From Amycolatopsis sp. cg9 (GTDB lineage Bacteria > Actinomycetota > Actinomycetes > Mycobacteriales > Pseudonocardiaceae): a DNA stretch of 64,000 nucleotides. A program made the position numbers and the translations under genes. The notes beneath the pieces were generated by a model. The model ran no database searches and was not told the origin of the DNA. It saw only the letters and a program-made list of their open reading frames with translations. Position 1 is the stretch's first letter, and each line of letters begins with the position of its first letter. Below, one piece after another: positions 8,071 through 15,491 of this stretch. The stretch spans positions 248,001 through 312,000 of the forward strand of contig NZ_CP166850.1 of the NCBI RefSeq assembly GCF_041346945.1, written 5' to 3'.

Positions 8071-9366
8071 TCAGGCGGTGGCCTTCATCGCCACCGCGGC
8101 GCGGGCGGCGATGAAGAACGGGCGGGCCTGCTCGCGGAACTCCTCCACCGTGCGGAAGCCGCGGTCGAGGGCGTGGATCGACAACTCTCCGGTGGCCCAG
8201 AGGGCGGTGAACGCGGCATCGATCAGCCGCTCCGGCAGGTCCTCCGGGTGGTAGGCCGGGTTGCGCCGCTGGGCGTGCTCGTTCAGTTCGAGCACCGCGG
8301 CGCACTCGGTGGCCAGCTCGGTCAGGTCCGGTGCCAGCTCGGCCGGGAACTCCTCGTACACCAGCCGGCCGGAGCGCAACCGGAACGTGCGCACGAGGAC
8401 GCGTTCCAGCAGCTCCGCTTGCGAAAACCGGCGGGCCTCGGCGTCGCTCAGCACCCCGCGGGCGACGAGGTCGTCGTTCGTCAGCGCGCTCAGCCAGGCC
8501 GGCGCCGCGTCGGTGTCCCGCAGTCCCGGGTATTCCGGCCGCAGCCTGCCGAACACGTACCTCGTGTGGAGCTCGGGGTAGTCCGGCCGGAACAGCTGCG
8601 CGTACGTCAGCACCTGCAGCAACGTCGGGGCGGCGGGGCCGGTCGTGGCGGGGGTGTGCAGGAGGCGCCACTCGCGCATGTCGGTGAGGTCCGGGACGGC
8701 CACCGCGTCGGTCAGCGGGTTCGGCGCGGTCCCGGACAGGATCTCCCGGACGGCCTGCTCCGCGTCGATGCGCTTGATGTCGCCCAGCCGGTCCGGGTCG
8801 AGCTCGGCGAGGACCGCTCGCATCGGCTCGGCCAGCCCGCCGGCCGCCGCGACCAGGACCGCGTCCGTGCGGGAGCCGAAGTGCACCGACCGCGCGACCT
8901 CCACGATGGCTTCGGCGGTCCGCTCGTCGAGCCGGCCGGCCGCCGCCATCCGGTCGGTGACGCTGAGGATGCTCACGAGCGCGTGGGTGAAGGCGCGGTA
9001 GCCGACGTCGGCGTCGCCGTGCATGAGCGCGACGTCGGCGTCGGAGAACAGCCGGCCGTCGCGGTACCAGCCGAACACGCTGCCCAGCCCGGCCATGCCG
9101 TGCCCGAGGTGCTCGCACGCGCGGAGGGCGCCGATGCTGGCCGCCCCGTAGACCGGGACTCCTCGGGTGTGGAGCTCGATGATCTCCTTGTTCCGCGCGG
9201 GTGCGGTGTGCTGGTACAGCCCGTCGACGATGAGGACACTGTCGCCCGGCGCGACGCGGACCCGGTAGAGGTCGCCGTGCGCGACCGGCGGGTGCCAGCA
9301 GACGCCGTCCAGTTCCAGCACCGCCGAACCGGTCAGGGAAGGACCGGCGTACACGTGGACGGTCAT
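8071..9366 (-). CDS. TfuA-domain protein (YcaO partner)
   Basis: 431 aa. The N-terminal about 200 residues carry the TfuA pattern: VHVYAGPSLTGSAV, RVAPGDSVLIVDGLYQHTAPARNKEIIELHTRGVPVYGAASIGALRACEHLGHGMAGLGSVFGWY, then SDADVALMHGDADVGYRAFTHALVSI. TfuA proteins act with a YcaO enzyme in backbone thioamide formation (methyl-CoM reductase, thioviridamide-type RiPPs) and are thought to supply sulfur or recruit the substrate. The extra about 200 residues after the core (helical, to AAVAMKATA) make this a long-form TfuA. Its ATG overlaps the stop of YcaO (ATGA), so the two are made together. Downstream it ends against the terminator at 7948-7984. Confidence 0.85.
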   Translation of the reverse strand: MTVHVYAGPSLTGSAVLELDGVCWHPPVAHGDLYRVRVAPGDSVLIVDGLYQHTAPARNKEIIELHTRGVPVYGAASIGALRACEHLGHGMAGLGSVFGWYRDGRLFSDADVALMHGDADVGYRAFTHALVSILSVTDRMAAAGRLDERTAEAIVEVARSVHFGSRTDAVLVAAAGGLAEPMRAVLAELDPDRLGDIKRIDAEQAVREILSGTAPNPLTDAVAVPDLTDMREWRLLHTPATTGPAAPTLLQVLTYAQLFRPDYPELHTRYVFGRLRPEYPGLRDTDAAPAWLSALTNDDLVARGVLSDAEARRFSQAELLERVLVRTFRLRSGRLVYEEFPAELAPDLTELATECAAVLELNEHAQRRNPAYHPEDLPERLIDAAFTALWATGELSIHALDRGFRTVEEFREQARPFFIAARAAVAMKATA

Positions 9367-10568
9367 GGCGCCTCCTCCGCTTCGGGGGCCGGGCGCGGCA
9401 GCTCTTCGTTGGCCTCGTGGTGCAGTTCGGGCAGGCCGGGCACCACGACCTTGCAGACCGCGAAGACCTCGCCCGGCGGCGTCAGGTCGACCCGCAGCAC
9501 CGGACGGCCGGACCTCGCGGTCACCTGGCCCGTCAGCCACTCGACGAGCTCCGCCGACGGCGTGGCCGGGTCGGCGAGCCCCGGTGCGACGTCCGTCCAG
9601 GTCCGGTTCGGTTCGACCGCCGGCGGGTCGATCGGGTTGCGGACGCCGCGGTAGCCGACCTTCCCGATGTCCTCGCGCATCCCGCTGATCACCGACATCC
9701 GGCTCTGCACCGCCTCCGTCAGCGCCCGCTGCAGCGCGAGCTCCGGGAGGACGTGGCAGCCCGATCCGGCGTACAGGCTCGGCATGTCCGCGCGCCACAC
9801 GTAGACCGCGAAGGTCGACGTGCCCGGCACCGCCGAGCACTCGACGACTTCGACCCAGAAGTCGTCGGCGCGCATCCGGTCGATGAGGTCCTTGCTCCAG
9901 CACTCGGGAAGGCTGTCGAGGTCGACGACGTTGCGCCGGCGGATGGGCGTTTTCGCCATGGCCGCGCAGGAAAACCGTTCCACCACTTCAAGGAGCGCGT
10001 GGACGGTGGCTTCGGCGAGGGTGTTCCCGCTCGCGAGCCCGTTGGTGGTGCTGAACAACGTGCGGGGCCGCCAGCGGTCGTCGCTGATCCCGTCCAGCGC
10101 GATCGCGTGCAGCGGCACGAACGTCGGCGTCGCGTCGTGCAGGAGGGTCGCCGGCACCCACTGCAACGGGAAGCTGTCCGAGACGAGGGACTGCCGGAGC
10201 GGCGTGATCTCGGTCGTCGAGTAGGGCACGCCGAGCTCGCCGGCGGTCGCGACGACGGTGTCCGCGGGCTGGAACTGTTCGCAGATCTGGTATTCGATGG
10301 CCTCCATGACCGCCGAAACCTTCGCCAGCAACGGCGTCGCGCCCTTGCCCTGGCTCACGCCCAGGGTGTGTCCCAGCGGCCGGACGGCCATGTAGACCGG
10401 CATGCCGATGGTGTCGAGGCCGGTCAGTTCGGCCACCCTGGTGATGCCGTAGTCCCGCAGCCGCGGGCGCACCAGCTCCCACGTCCGTTCGGGGGTCCGG
10501 TCCCGGATCGTGCCTTCGAGCAGCACCGGGCCACCGGTGCGTTCTTCCATCGACGGCGCGACGGTCAT
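9363..10568 (-). CDS. YcaO-domain ATP-dependent peptide-modifying enzyme
   Basis: 401 aa. YcaO nucleotide-binding segments are visible: GVSQGKGATPLLAKVSAVMEAIEYQ at about 70-95, NGLASGNTLAEATVHALLEVVER at about 175-197 and ALQRALTEAVQSR at about 280-292. YcaO enzymes use ATP to activate backbone amides for azoline, amidine or thioamide formation. The direct TfuA partner and Cys-free precursor peptides point to thioamidation rather than heterocyclisation. The C-terminus is Pro/Glu-rich (ELPRPAPEAEEAP) but not the full PxPxP of azoline-forming YcaOs. GAGGAG precedes the ATG. It lies 78 bases downstream of precursor gene 1 on the same strand, separated by a hairpin. Confidence 0.9.
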   Translation of the reverse strand: MTVAPSMEERTGGPVLLEGTIRDRTPERTWELVRPRLRDYGITRVAELTGLDTIGMPVYMAVRPLGHTLGVSQGKGATPLLAKVSAVMEAIEYQICEQFQPADTVVATAGELGVPYSTTEITPLRQSLVSDSFPLQWVPATLLHDATPTFVPLHAIALDGISDDRWRPRTLFSTTNGLASGNTLAEATVHALLEVVERFSCAAMAKTPIRRRNVVDLDSLPECWSKDLIDRMRADDFWVEVVECSAVPGTSTFAVYVWRADMPSLYAGSGCHVLPELALQRALTEAVQSRMSVISGMREDIGKVGYRGVRNPIDPPAVEPNRTWTDVAPGLADPATPSAELVEWLTGQVTARSGRPVLRVDLTPPGEVFAVCKVVVPGLPELHHEANEELPRPAPEAEEAP

Positions 10569-10596
10569 GGCTCTCGCTCCTCAGGCTGTGCTGGGA

Positions 10597-10632
10597 CGTG
10601 GAGGTGCCGCGGGCGAACGCGGCACCGCCACG
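10597..10632 (-). terminator. Hairpin between precursor 1 and YcaO (attenuator or partial terminator)
   Basis: GGTGCCGCG at 10603-10611 pairs perfectly with CGCGGCACC at 10618-10626; one mismatch further out, CGTGG/CCACG (10597-10601 and 10628-10632) extends the stem to 15 positions. No T-run follows, so read-through into YcaO is expected. RiPP clusters often use such a stem to make more precursor than enzyme. A related, perfect stem lies at the same place after precursor 2. Confidence 0.65.
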
Positions 10633-10646
10633 GACGAACCCTCGAA

Positions 10647-10772
10647 TCAGGCTCCGGTCTTGCCGAACGCGAGCGCCTTCGCGGTGTACTCGTCGAGCTT
10701 CAGGTCCTCGACACCGGCGGCCTCGAGGGCGGCGTCGACGGAAACGGCGATGACGTTGGTGATCTCCGGCAT
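10647..10772 (-). CDS. Candidate RiPP precursor peptide 1 (41 aa)
   Basis: ATG at 10772 is five to six bases after GGAGG. The peptide begins MPEITNVIAVSVDAALEAAG, continues VEDLKLDEYTAKALAF and ends GKTGA. It has an amphipathic, Glu/Asp/Ala-rich helical leader and a short conserved C-terminus, no Cys, one Ser and three Thr. It is 29/41 identical by my hand alignment to the 42-aa peptide at 13716-13844, and both sit divergent from an FAD oxidoreductase gene. YcaO and TfuA follow on the same strand. A possible upstream in-frame ATG (12 bases earlier, adding MEEK) overlaps the ribosome site and is unlikely. The core is probably the ALAFG-KTG end; Gly residues there would be thioamidation candidates. 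Role inferred, product unknown. Confidence 0.75.
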   Translation of the reverse strand: MPEITNVIAVSVDAALEAAGVEDLKLDEYTAKALAFGKTGA

Positions 10773-10959
10773 TTTTTCCTCCATTTTTTGAGCTGGCATT
10801 CTCGACTGCGACGCCCAGAATCGACCTCACCGGTCCGCGGCGCCACTTCCGCAGTGCTCTCCGGCCGCCGGGGCACGCCGGGAGGTGAACCATTCCGGCC
10901 GAGGGAGCACTGTGGGACCGAAATGAGCCGAGCGGGCTCGCGCCGGACCGGGGAGCGAC
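10773..10959. promoter_or_regulatory. Divergent promoter region A (precursor 1 / FAD oxidoreductase 1)
   Basis: A 187-base region between divergent genes. It holds the 19-base block GGGCACGCCGGGAGGTGAA at 10871-10889, which recurs unchanged at 13956-13974 in the equivalent region of the second cassette. Shared fragments near AGAATCGACC/CAGAGTCGACC also occur in both. A conserved block in an otherwise diverged spacer suggests a regulator site or a promoter element common to both cassettes. Ribosome sites are GGAGG for the precursor and GGGGAG for the oxidoreductase. Confidence 0.5.
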
Positions 10960-12408
10960 ATGAACGATGTGACAGGAGCCGTGCGGACATTTGACGTCGT
11001 CGTCGTCGGGAACGGCGCACTCGGTCAGTCGCTGGCGCTCGTCCTGGCCCGGCGCGGCGTGCGCGTCGCCCTGCTCGGCGAGCCCCACCGGCCGTTCGCG
11101 GCCTCGACCGCCTCCGGCGCGATGCTGGGTTGCTTCGGCGAGGTGACCGAAGCTCTCGTCCGCAGCGACCACGGCCGGGCGAAGCTCGACCTCGACGTCC
11201 GAGCGGCGAAGCTCTGGCCGGAATGGGCCGCCGAACTGGCCGATGATCCCGCGGAAAACGTCCGCACCGCCGACGGGACCGTCGTAATCCTCAACGCCAT
11301 CGGCGTCCCCGGAATCGACGACGCGAACTACGCCGCGATTCGCGGAGAACTGCGGCGCTACGCCGAACCCCACGAGGACGTCGACCCGGCGGAAATCGAC
11401 TGGCTCGACCCCGACCCGGGCGCGCGCCCGTTGCGCGCCATGTTCATCCCCGGCGAGCACGCCGTGAACTCCGCCGCGCTCCTCGACCAGCTCCAGCGGG
11501 CTTTCCGGCGGGCGGGCGGCACGATCATCGCCGAGCAGGCGGCCCGGGTCGAGCACCAGGCCGGCCGGGCGACCGGCGTCGTCCTGGGCTCCGGGACGAC
11601 GTTGTCCGCGAAGCACGTCGTGCTCGCCGCCGGCGCCCGGTCCCAGGACGTCCTCGAAACCGTGCCGGAAGTCGCCGCGCAGGTTCCCCCGCTCGTGAGC
11701 GGCTACGGCCTGTCCGTCCTGCTGCGCCCGCCCGACCGGAGCGGCCCGTCCAGCGTCATCCGGACCCCGAACCGGGCCTTCGCCTGCGGCCTGCACGTCG
11801 TCCCGCGCGCCACCGGCGAGGTCTACGTCGGCGCCACCAACATCATCTCCGCGACCCCGGTCGACACCCCGGTGCTCGGCGACGTCCACTTCCTGCTGGA
11901 CTGCGTCCACCGCCAGGTCCGCCGCGACCTCTACGGCGCCGACATCCTCAAGATCCAGGTCGGCAACCGCCCGGTCGCCCTCGACGGGTTCCCGCTGCTC
12001 GGCGAAGCCGGCCTCGACGGCCTGTGGCTGATGACCGGCACCTACCGCGACGGCCTGCACCTGTCCCCGCTGCTGGCGAAGGAAATGGCCGCGCGCATCC
12101 TCGGCGAGACCCCCGAGCTGGACCTCGACGGGTTCCGCCCGCTGCGGCAGCCGATCCAGACGGCGACCCGGGAAGAGATCGTGGCGACGACCGCCACGCA
12201 CGTGCTCGCCACCGGCTACGAGTACGACTGGTTCACCCCGACGTTCTGGCCCCAGTTCCTGGAGAAGAACCTGCCCGGGATCCTGACCGCGGCGGCCGAA
12301 GAGATCCACCCGACCTTGACGCCGCCGCCCGAGCTGCTGGACGTCGCGCGGACCGATCCGACGTTGCGCAAGCTGCTGCAGGAGTACTACGCGGCCTGCG
12401 CCGCCTGA
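10960..12408 (+). CDS. FAD-dependent oxidoreductase 1 (DAO/glycine-oxidase-like)
   Basis: 482 aa. The Rossmann motif TFDVVVVGNGALGQSLALVLARRGVRVALLGE at about 10-40 and a C-terminal FAD segment (VALDGFPLLGEAGLDGLWLMTGTYRDGLHLSPLLAKEMA at about 345-383) place it in the D-amino-acid oxidase (DAO) family with ThiO/sarcosine oxidase. Such enzymes oxidise C-N bonds. It is nearly identical in long blocks to the protein at 14024-15469, and each copy lies divergent from one precursor peptide gene and is followed by one MFS gene. The likely job is oxidation of the modified peptide (an amine or a C-terminal residue), but this is inference. Start ATG follows GGGGAG. Confidence 0.85.
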   Translation: MNDVTGAVRTFDVVVVGNGALGQSLALVLARRGVRVALLGEPHRPFAASTASGAMLGCFGEVTEALVRSDHGRAKLDLDVRAAKLWPEWAAELADDPAENVRTADGTVVILNAIGVPGIDDANYAAIRGELRRYAEPHEDVDPAEIDWLDPDPGARPLRAMFIPGEHAVNSAALLDQLQRAFRRAGGTIIAEQAARVEHQAGRATGVVLGSGTTLSAKHVVLAAGARSQDVLETVPEVAAQVPPLVSGYGLSVLLRPPDRSGPSSVIRTPNRAFACGLHVVPRATGEVYVGATNIISATPVDTPVLGDVHFLLDCVHRQVRRDLYGADILKIQVGNRPVALDGFPLLGEAGLDGLWLMTGTYRDGLHLSPLLAKEMAARILGETPELDLDGFRPLRQPIQTATREEIVATTATHVLATGYEYDWFTPTFWPQFLEKNLPGILTAAAEEIHPTLTPPPELLDVARTDPTLRKLLQEYYAACAA

Positions 12409-12431
12409 CCACTGACGGGAAGTGAACTGCC

Positions 12432-13658
12432 GTGCCCCTCGGCGTCTACCGGGCGGTCCTCGCGATCCCGCACGTCCGCGGGTTCTTCTCGGCGGGGCTC
12501 GTCGCCCGGCTGCCGACCGGCATGCGGGCCGTGGCGTGCCTCCTGCTGATCTCGGCCACCACCGGTTCGTACACCTTGGCCGGTGCCGTTTCGGGCGTAC
12601 TCGGTGTCGCGGAGTCGGCAGGCGTGCTGGTGCTCGCCCGGCAGGCCGACCGGCGGGGCCAGCGGCCGGTCGTCCTCGGCTCGCTGGCCGCGCACGTCGT
12701 GGCCCTCGTCGCGCTCGTCGCGGCGGTCAGCTGGGCGCTGCCCGCCTGGACGTACTTCGCGGCGGCCGTGGTGGCCGGTCTCGCGACCGCGCCGTACGGG
12801 TCGTTCGTCCGCGCCCGCTGGGCGGCGGCCGCCGAGTCGCCCGACGACCTGCGGACGGCCTACGCCATGGAGGCCGTCTTCGACGAGATCTTCTACATCG
12901 TCGGACCGCTGCTGGCGGTGGCCCTCGCGACCCGTGTGTGGCCGGGGAGCGCGCTGCTCGCGGCGGCCGTCCTGGTCTCGGCGGGCGGTCTCGCGCTCGC
13001 GTCCCAGCGGCGGACCGAGCCCGCGCCCGGCCCGCACGCCGGGTCCGTCACCGACCAGATCGTGCGCGTCCGCGGGATGTGGGTGGTCGGCGCCGTGTGC
13101 TTCTTCCTCGGCAGCTACGTCGGCGCACTGGACCCGGCGATGATCGCCTTCGCGGAACAGCACGGCGCTCCGGGCCTGGCCGGTGTGCTCCTGGCGACGC
13201 TCACCGTGGCCAGCATGCTCGCCGGGATCGGGTTCGGGGCACGCAAGTGGTCGTGGTCCCAGCCGCGCCTGCTGGTGGCGGTGACGACGCTGCTCTGCGC
13301 CTGCACGGTTCCGCCGGTGTTCGCCGACGGCATCGGCGTGATGGCCGGGTGCGCGTTCGTGGCCGGGCTCGGGATCGCGCCGGTGACGGTCACGGCCGCC
13401 ACCCTGGTCTCGTCCCTGGTCGCCCGGTCGGCCCTCACCACCGGGTTCGCCGTCATGGGCAGCGCGACCGGCCTGGGCATCGCGGCCGGCGCGGCGGTGA
13501 GCGGCGCCCTGATCGACAGCCACGGGATCACGTGGGCGTTCTTGTTCACCACGCTGACGACCGGCGCGGGAATCGTCGTGAGCCTGCTGGGCCGGAACCT
13601 TCTCGGTGCTCCACCGCGGGAGATCACCGGCGAGCGGCCGGCCCCGGTGGGCCGGTAG
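12432..13658 (+). CDS. MFS exporter 1, paired with FAD oxidoreductase 1
   Basis: 408 aa from a GTG start, 23 bases after the oxidoreductase stop. About 11-12 hydrophobic segments; the motif VLVLARQADRRGQRPVV after helix 2 is the MFS motif-A region. It is closely similar to the MFS at 15492-16724 (blocks such as PYGSFVRARWA and RLLVAVTTLLCA are shared) and unlike the one at 6377. Position next to the peptide-specific oxidase suggests export or immunity for the product of precursor 1. It converges on precursor gene 2 with a strong hairpin between them. Confidence 0.85.
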   Translation: MPLGVYRAVLAIPHVRGFFSAGLVARLPTGMRAVACLLLISATTGSYTLAGAVSGVLGVAESAGVLVLARQADRRGQRPVVLGSLAAHVVALVALVAAVSWALPAWTYFAAAVVAGLATAPYGSFVRARWAAAAESPDDLRTAYAMEAVFDEIFYIVGPLLAVALATRVWPGSALLAAAVLVSAGGLALASQRRTEPAPGPHAGSVTDQIVRVRGMWVVGAVCFFLGSYVGALDPAMIAFAEQHGAPGLAGVLLATLTVASMLAGIGFGARKWSWSQPRLLVAVTTLLCACTVPPVFADGIGVMAGCAFVAGLGIAPVTVTAATLVSSLVARSALTTGFAVMGSATGLGIAAGAAVSGALIDSHGITWAFLFTTLTTGAGIVVSLLGRNLLGAPPREITGERPAPVGR

Positions 13659-13666
13659 CGGCCGGT

Positions 13667-13703
13667 CGTGGTGGTGCCGCACGGGAGGCGCGGCACCACC
13701 ACG
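13667..13703. terminator. Perfect 14-bp hairpin between MFS 1 and precursor 2
   Basis: CGTGGTGGTGCCGC at 13667-13680 pairs without mismatch with 13690-13703 across a 9-base loop. It can stop both the plus-strand MFS transcript and the minus-strand precursor transcript. It is related in sequence to the imperfect stem at 10597-10632 after precursor 1, supporting cassette duplication. Confidence 0.8.
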
Positions 13704-13715
13704 GAAGACCTCGAA

Positions 13716-13844
13716 TCAGACGCCGGTCTTGCCACCGAACGCGAGCGCCTCGGCGGTGTGCTCGTCGAACTGGAGCTCCAGGACACCGGCGGCCTCGATG
13801 GCGGCGTCGGCGGAAGCGGCGATGACCTTGGTGATTTCCTGCAT
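13716..13844 (-). CDS. Candidate RiPP precursor peptide 2 (42 aa)
   Basis: ATG at 13844 follows GAGGAG with six spacer bases. The peptide begins MQEITKVIAASADAAIEAAG, continues VLELQFDEHTAEALAF and ends GGKTGV. Against precursor 1 it keeps EIT-VIA, DAA-EAAGV, DE-TA-ALAFG and KTG, with one Gly inserted before KTG and Val in place of the final Ala. No Cys; one Ser. Unlike precursor 1 no modifying enzyme follows; the transcript runs into a perfect hairpin, so YcaO/TfuA made from the first cassette must act in trans. It is divergent from FAD oxidoreductase 2. Most variation lies in the leader and the last residues. Confidence 0.75.
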   Translation of the reverse strand: MQEITKVIAASADAAIEAAGVLELQFDEHTAEALAFGGKTGV

Positions 13845-14023
13845 GATTCGCTCCTCAATGGTGATCGGCAAGTCTTGCGATTACGCGATTCAGAGTCGAC
13901 CCGAACGGCAGGCCGTCGCGCCTTCTGGATTGCTCTGCGGCGAAAAAACGGGAACGGGCACGCCGGGAGGTGAATCTTCGCCGGCGGGCGTGGCAGGGTC
14001 GGGTGAACCTTGAGGGGAGTGAC
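13845..14023. promoter_or_regulatory. Divergent promoter region B (precursor 2 / FAD oxidoreductase 2)
   Basis: A 179-base region matching region A in layout. GGGCACGCCGGGAGGTGAA lies at 13956-13974, about 50 bases before the oxidoreductase ATG in this copy versus about 70 in region A. A string of A (cgaaaaaacggg) precedes it. Ribosome site GAGGGGAG for the oxidoreductase. Confidence 0.45.
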
Positions 14024-15469
14024 ATGAATGCAGCGGTAGAGGCCACCCGGACCTTTGATGCCATTGTCGTCGGGAACGGTGCGCTCGGTCAGTCCTTGGC
14101 GCTGGTGCTGGCCCGGCGGGGTGTGCGCGTCGCCCTGCTCGGCGAGCCCCACCGGCCGTTCGCCGCCTCGGCCGCCGCCGGCGCCATGCTCGGCTGCTTC
14201 GGCGAAGTCACCGAAACCCTGGTCAGCAGCGACCACGGCCGGGCCAAGCTCGACCTCGACGTCCAAGCGGCGAAACTCTGGCCGGAATGGGCCGCCGAAC
14301 TCGCCGACGACCCCGCGGAAAACGTCCACACCGCCGACGGGACCGTCGTGATCCTCAACGCCATCGGCGTCCCCGGAATCGACGACGCGAACTATTCCGC
14401 GATGCGGGCGGAACTGCGGCGCTACGAGGAACCCCACGAGGACGTGGATCCGGGGGAAATCGACTGGCTCGACCCGGATCCCGGCGCGCGGCCGTTGCGG
14501 GCCATGTTCATCCCCGGCGAGCACGCGGTCAACGCCGCGGCCCTCCTTTCCCAGCTGCAGCGGGCTTTCCTGCGGGCGGGCGGCACGGTCATCGCCGAGC
14601 AGGCGGCCCGGGTGGTGCACTCCGGCGGCCGGGCGACCGGGGTCGTCCTGGACTCGGGAACCGAGCTGTCCGCGGCGCACGTCGTGCTCGCCGCCGGCGC
14701 CCGGTCCCAGGACGTCCTCGAAACCGTGCCGGAAATCGCCGCGCAGGTACCGCCGCTCGTGAGCGGCTACGGCCTGTCGGTGCTGCTGCGTCCCCCGGAC
14801 AAGAGCGGCCCGCGCAGCGTCATCCGGACGCCCAACCGCGCGTTCGCGTGCGGCCTGCACGTGGTCCCGCGCGCCACCGGCGAGGTCTACGTCGGGGCGA
14901 CGAACATCGTCTCCGCGACCCCGGTCGACACCCCCGTCGTCCGGGACGTCCACTTCCTGCTGGACTGCGTCCACCGCCAGGTCCGCCGCGACCTCTACGG
15001 CGCCGACATCCTCAAGGTCCAGGTCGGCAACCGGCCCATCGCGCTCGACGGGTTCCCGTTGCTGGGCGAAGCGGGGCTCGCCGGGCTGTGGCTGATGACC
15101 GGGACCTACCGCGACGGCCTGCACCTGTCCCCGCTGCTGGCGAAGGAAATGGCCGCGCGCATCCTCGGCGAAACCGCCGAGCTGGACCTGGACGCGTTCC
15201 GCCCGCTGCGGAAGCCGATCCAGACGGCCACCCGCGAAGAGATCGTCGCGACCACGACCACGCACCTGCTGGCCACCGGCTACGAATGCGACTGGTACAC
15301 CCCGACGTTCTGGCCGCAGCTGATCGAGAAGAACCTGCCGGCGTTGCTGACCGCGGTGGCCGAGGACATCCACCCGACCCGGACGCCGCCGCCCGAACTG
15401 CTGGACGAGGCCCGGACCGATCCGACGTTGCGCAAGCTGCTGCAGGAGTACTACGCGGCTTGCGACTGA
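14024..15469 (+). CDS. FAD-dependent oxidoreductase 2 (DAO/glycine-oxidase-like)
   Basis: 481 aa, ATG after GAGGGGAGTGAC. Same architecture as the copy at 10960: TFDAIVVGNGALGQSLALVLARRG at the N-terminus and IALDGFPLLGEAGLAGLWLMTGTYRDGLHLSPLLAKEMA near residue 365. Differences are scattered conservative changes, so both copies look active. Duplicated tailoring enzymes beside duplicated precursors suggest each copy is tuned to its own peptide, or simple dosage after a recent tandem duplication. Followed after 22 bases by its own MFS gene. Confidence 0.85.
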   Translation: MNAAVEATRTFDAIVVGNGALGQSLALVLARRGVRVALLGEPHRPFAASAAAGAMLGCFGEVTETLVSSDHGRAKLDLDVQAAKLWPEWAAELADDPAENVHTADGTVVILNAIGVPGIDDANYSAMRAELRRYEEPHEDVDPGEIDWLDPDPGARPLRAMFIPGEHAVNAAALLSQLQRAFLRAGGTVIAEQAARVVHSGGRATGVVLDSGTELSAAHVVLAAGARSQDVLETVPEIAAQVPPLVSGYGLSVLLRPPDKSGPRSVIRTPNRAFACGLHVVPRATGEVYVGATNIVSATPVDTPVVRDVHFLLDCVHRQVRRDLYGADILKVQVGNRPIALDGFPLLGEAGLAGLWLMTGTYRDGLHLSPLLAKEMAARILGETAELDLDAFRPLRKPIQTATREEIVATTTTHLLATGYECDWYTPTFWPQLIEKNLPALLTAVAEDIHPTRTPPPELLDEARTDPTLRKLLQEYYAACD

Positions 15470-15491
15470 GTTCCGGCAAGGAGTCGAGACC

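Noticed and set aside
6284..9118. Minus-strand open frame of about 940 codons
   Set aside because: It spans the antisense of the MFS and ABM-like genes and another frame of TfuA; no domain is seen and it crosses the strong terminator at 7948-7984.
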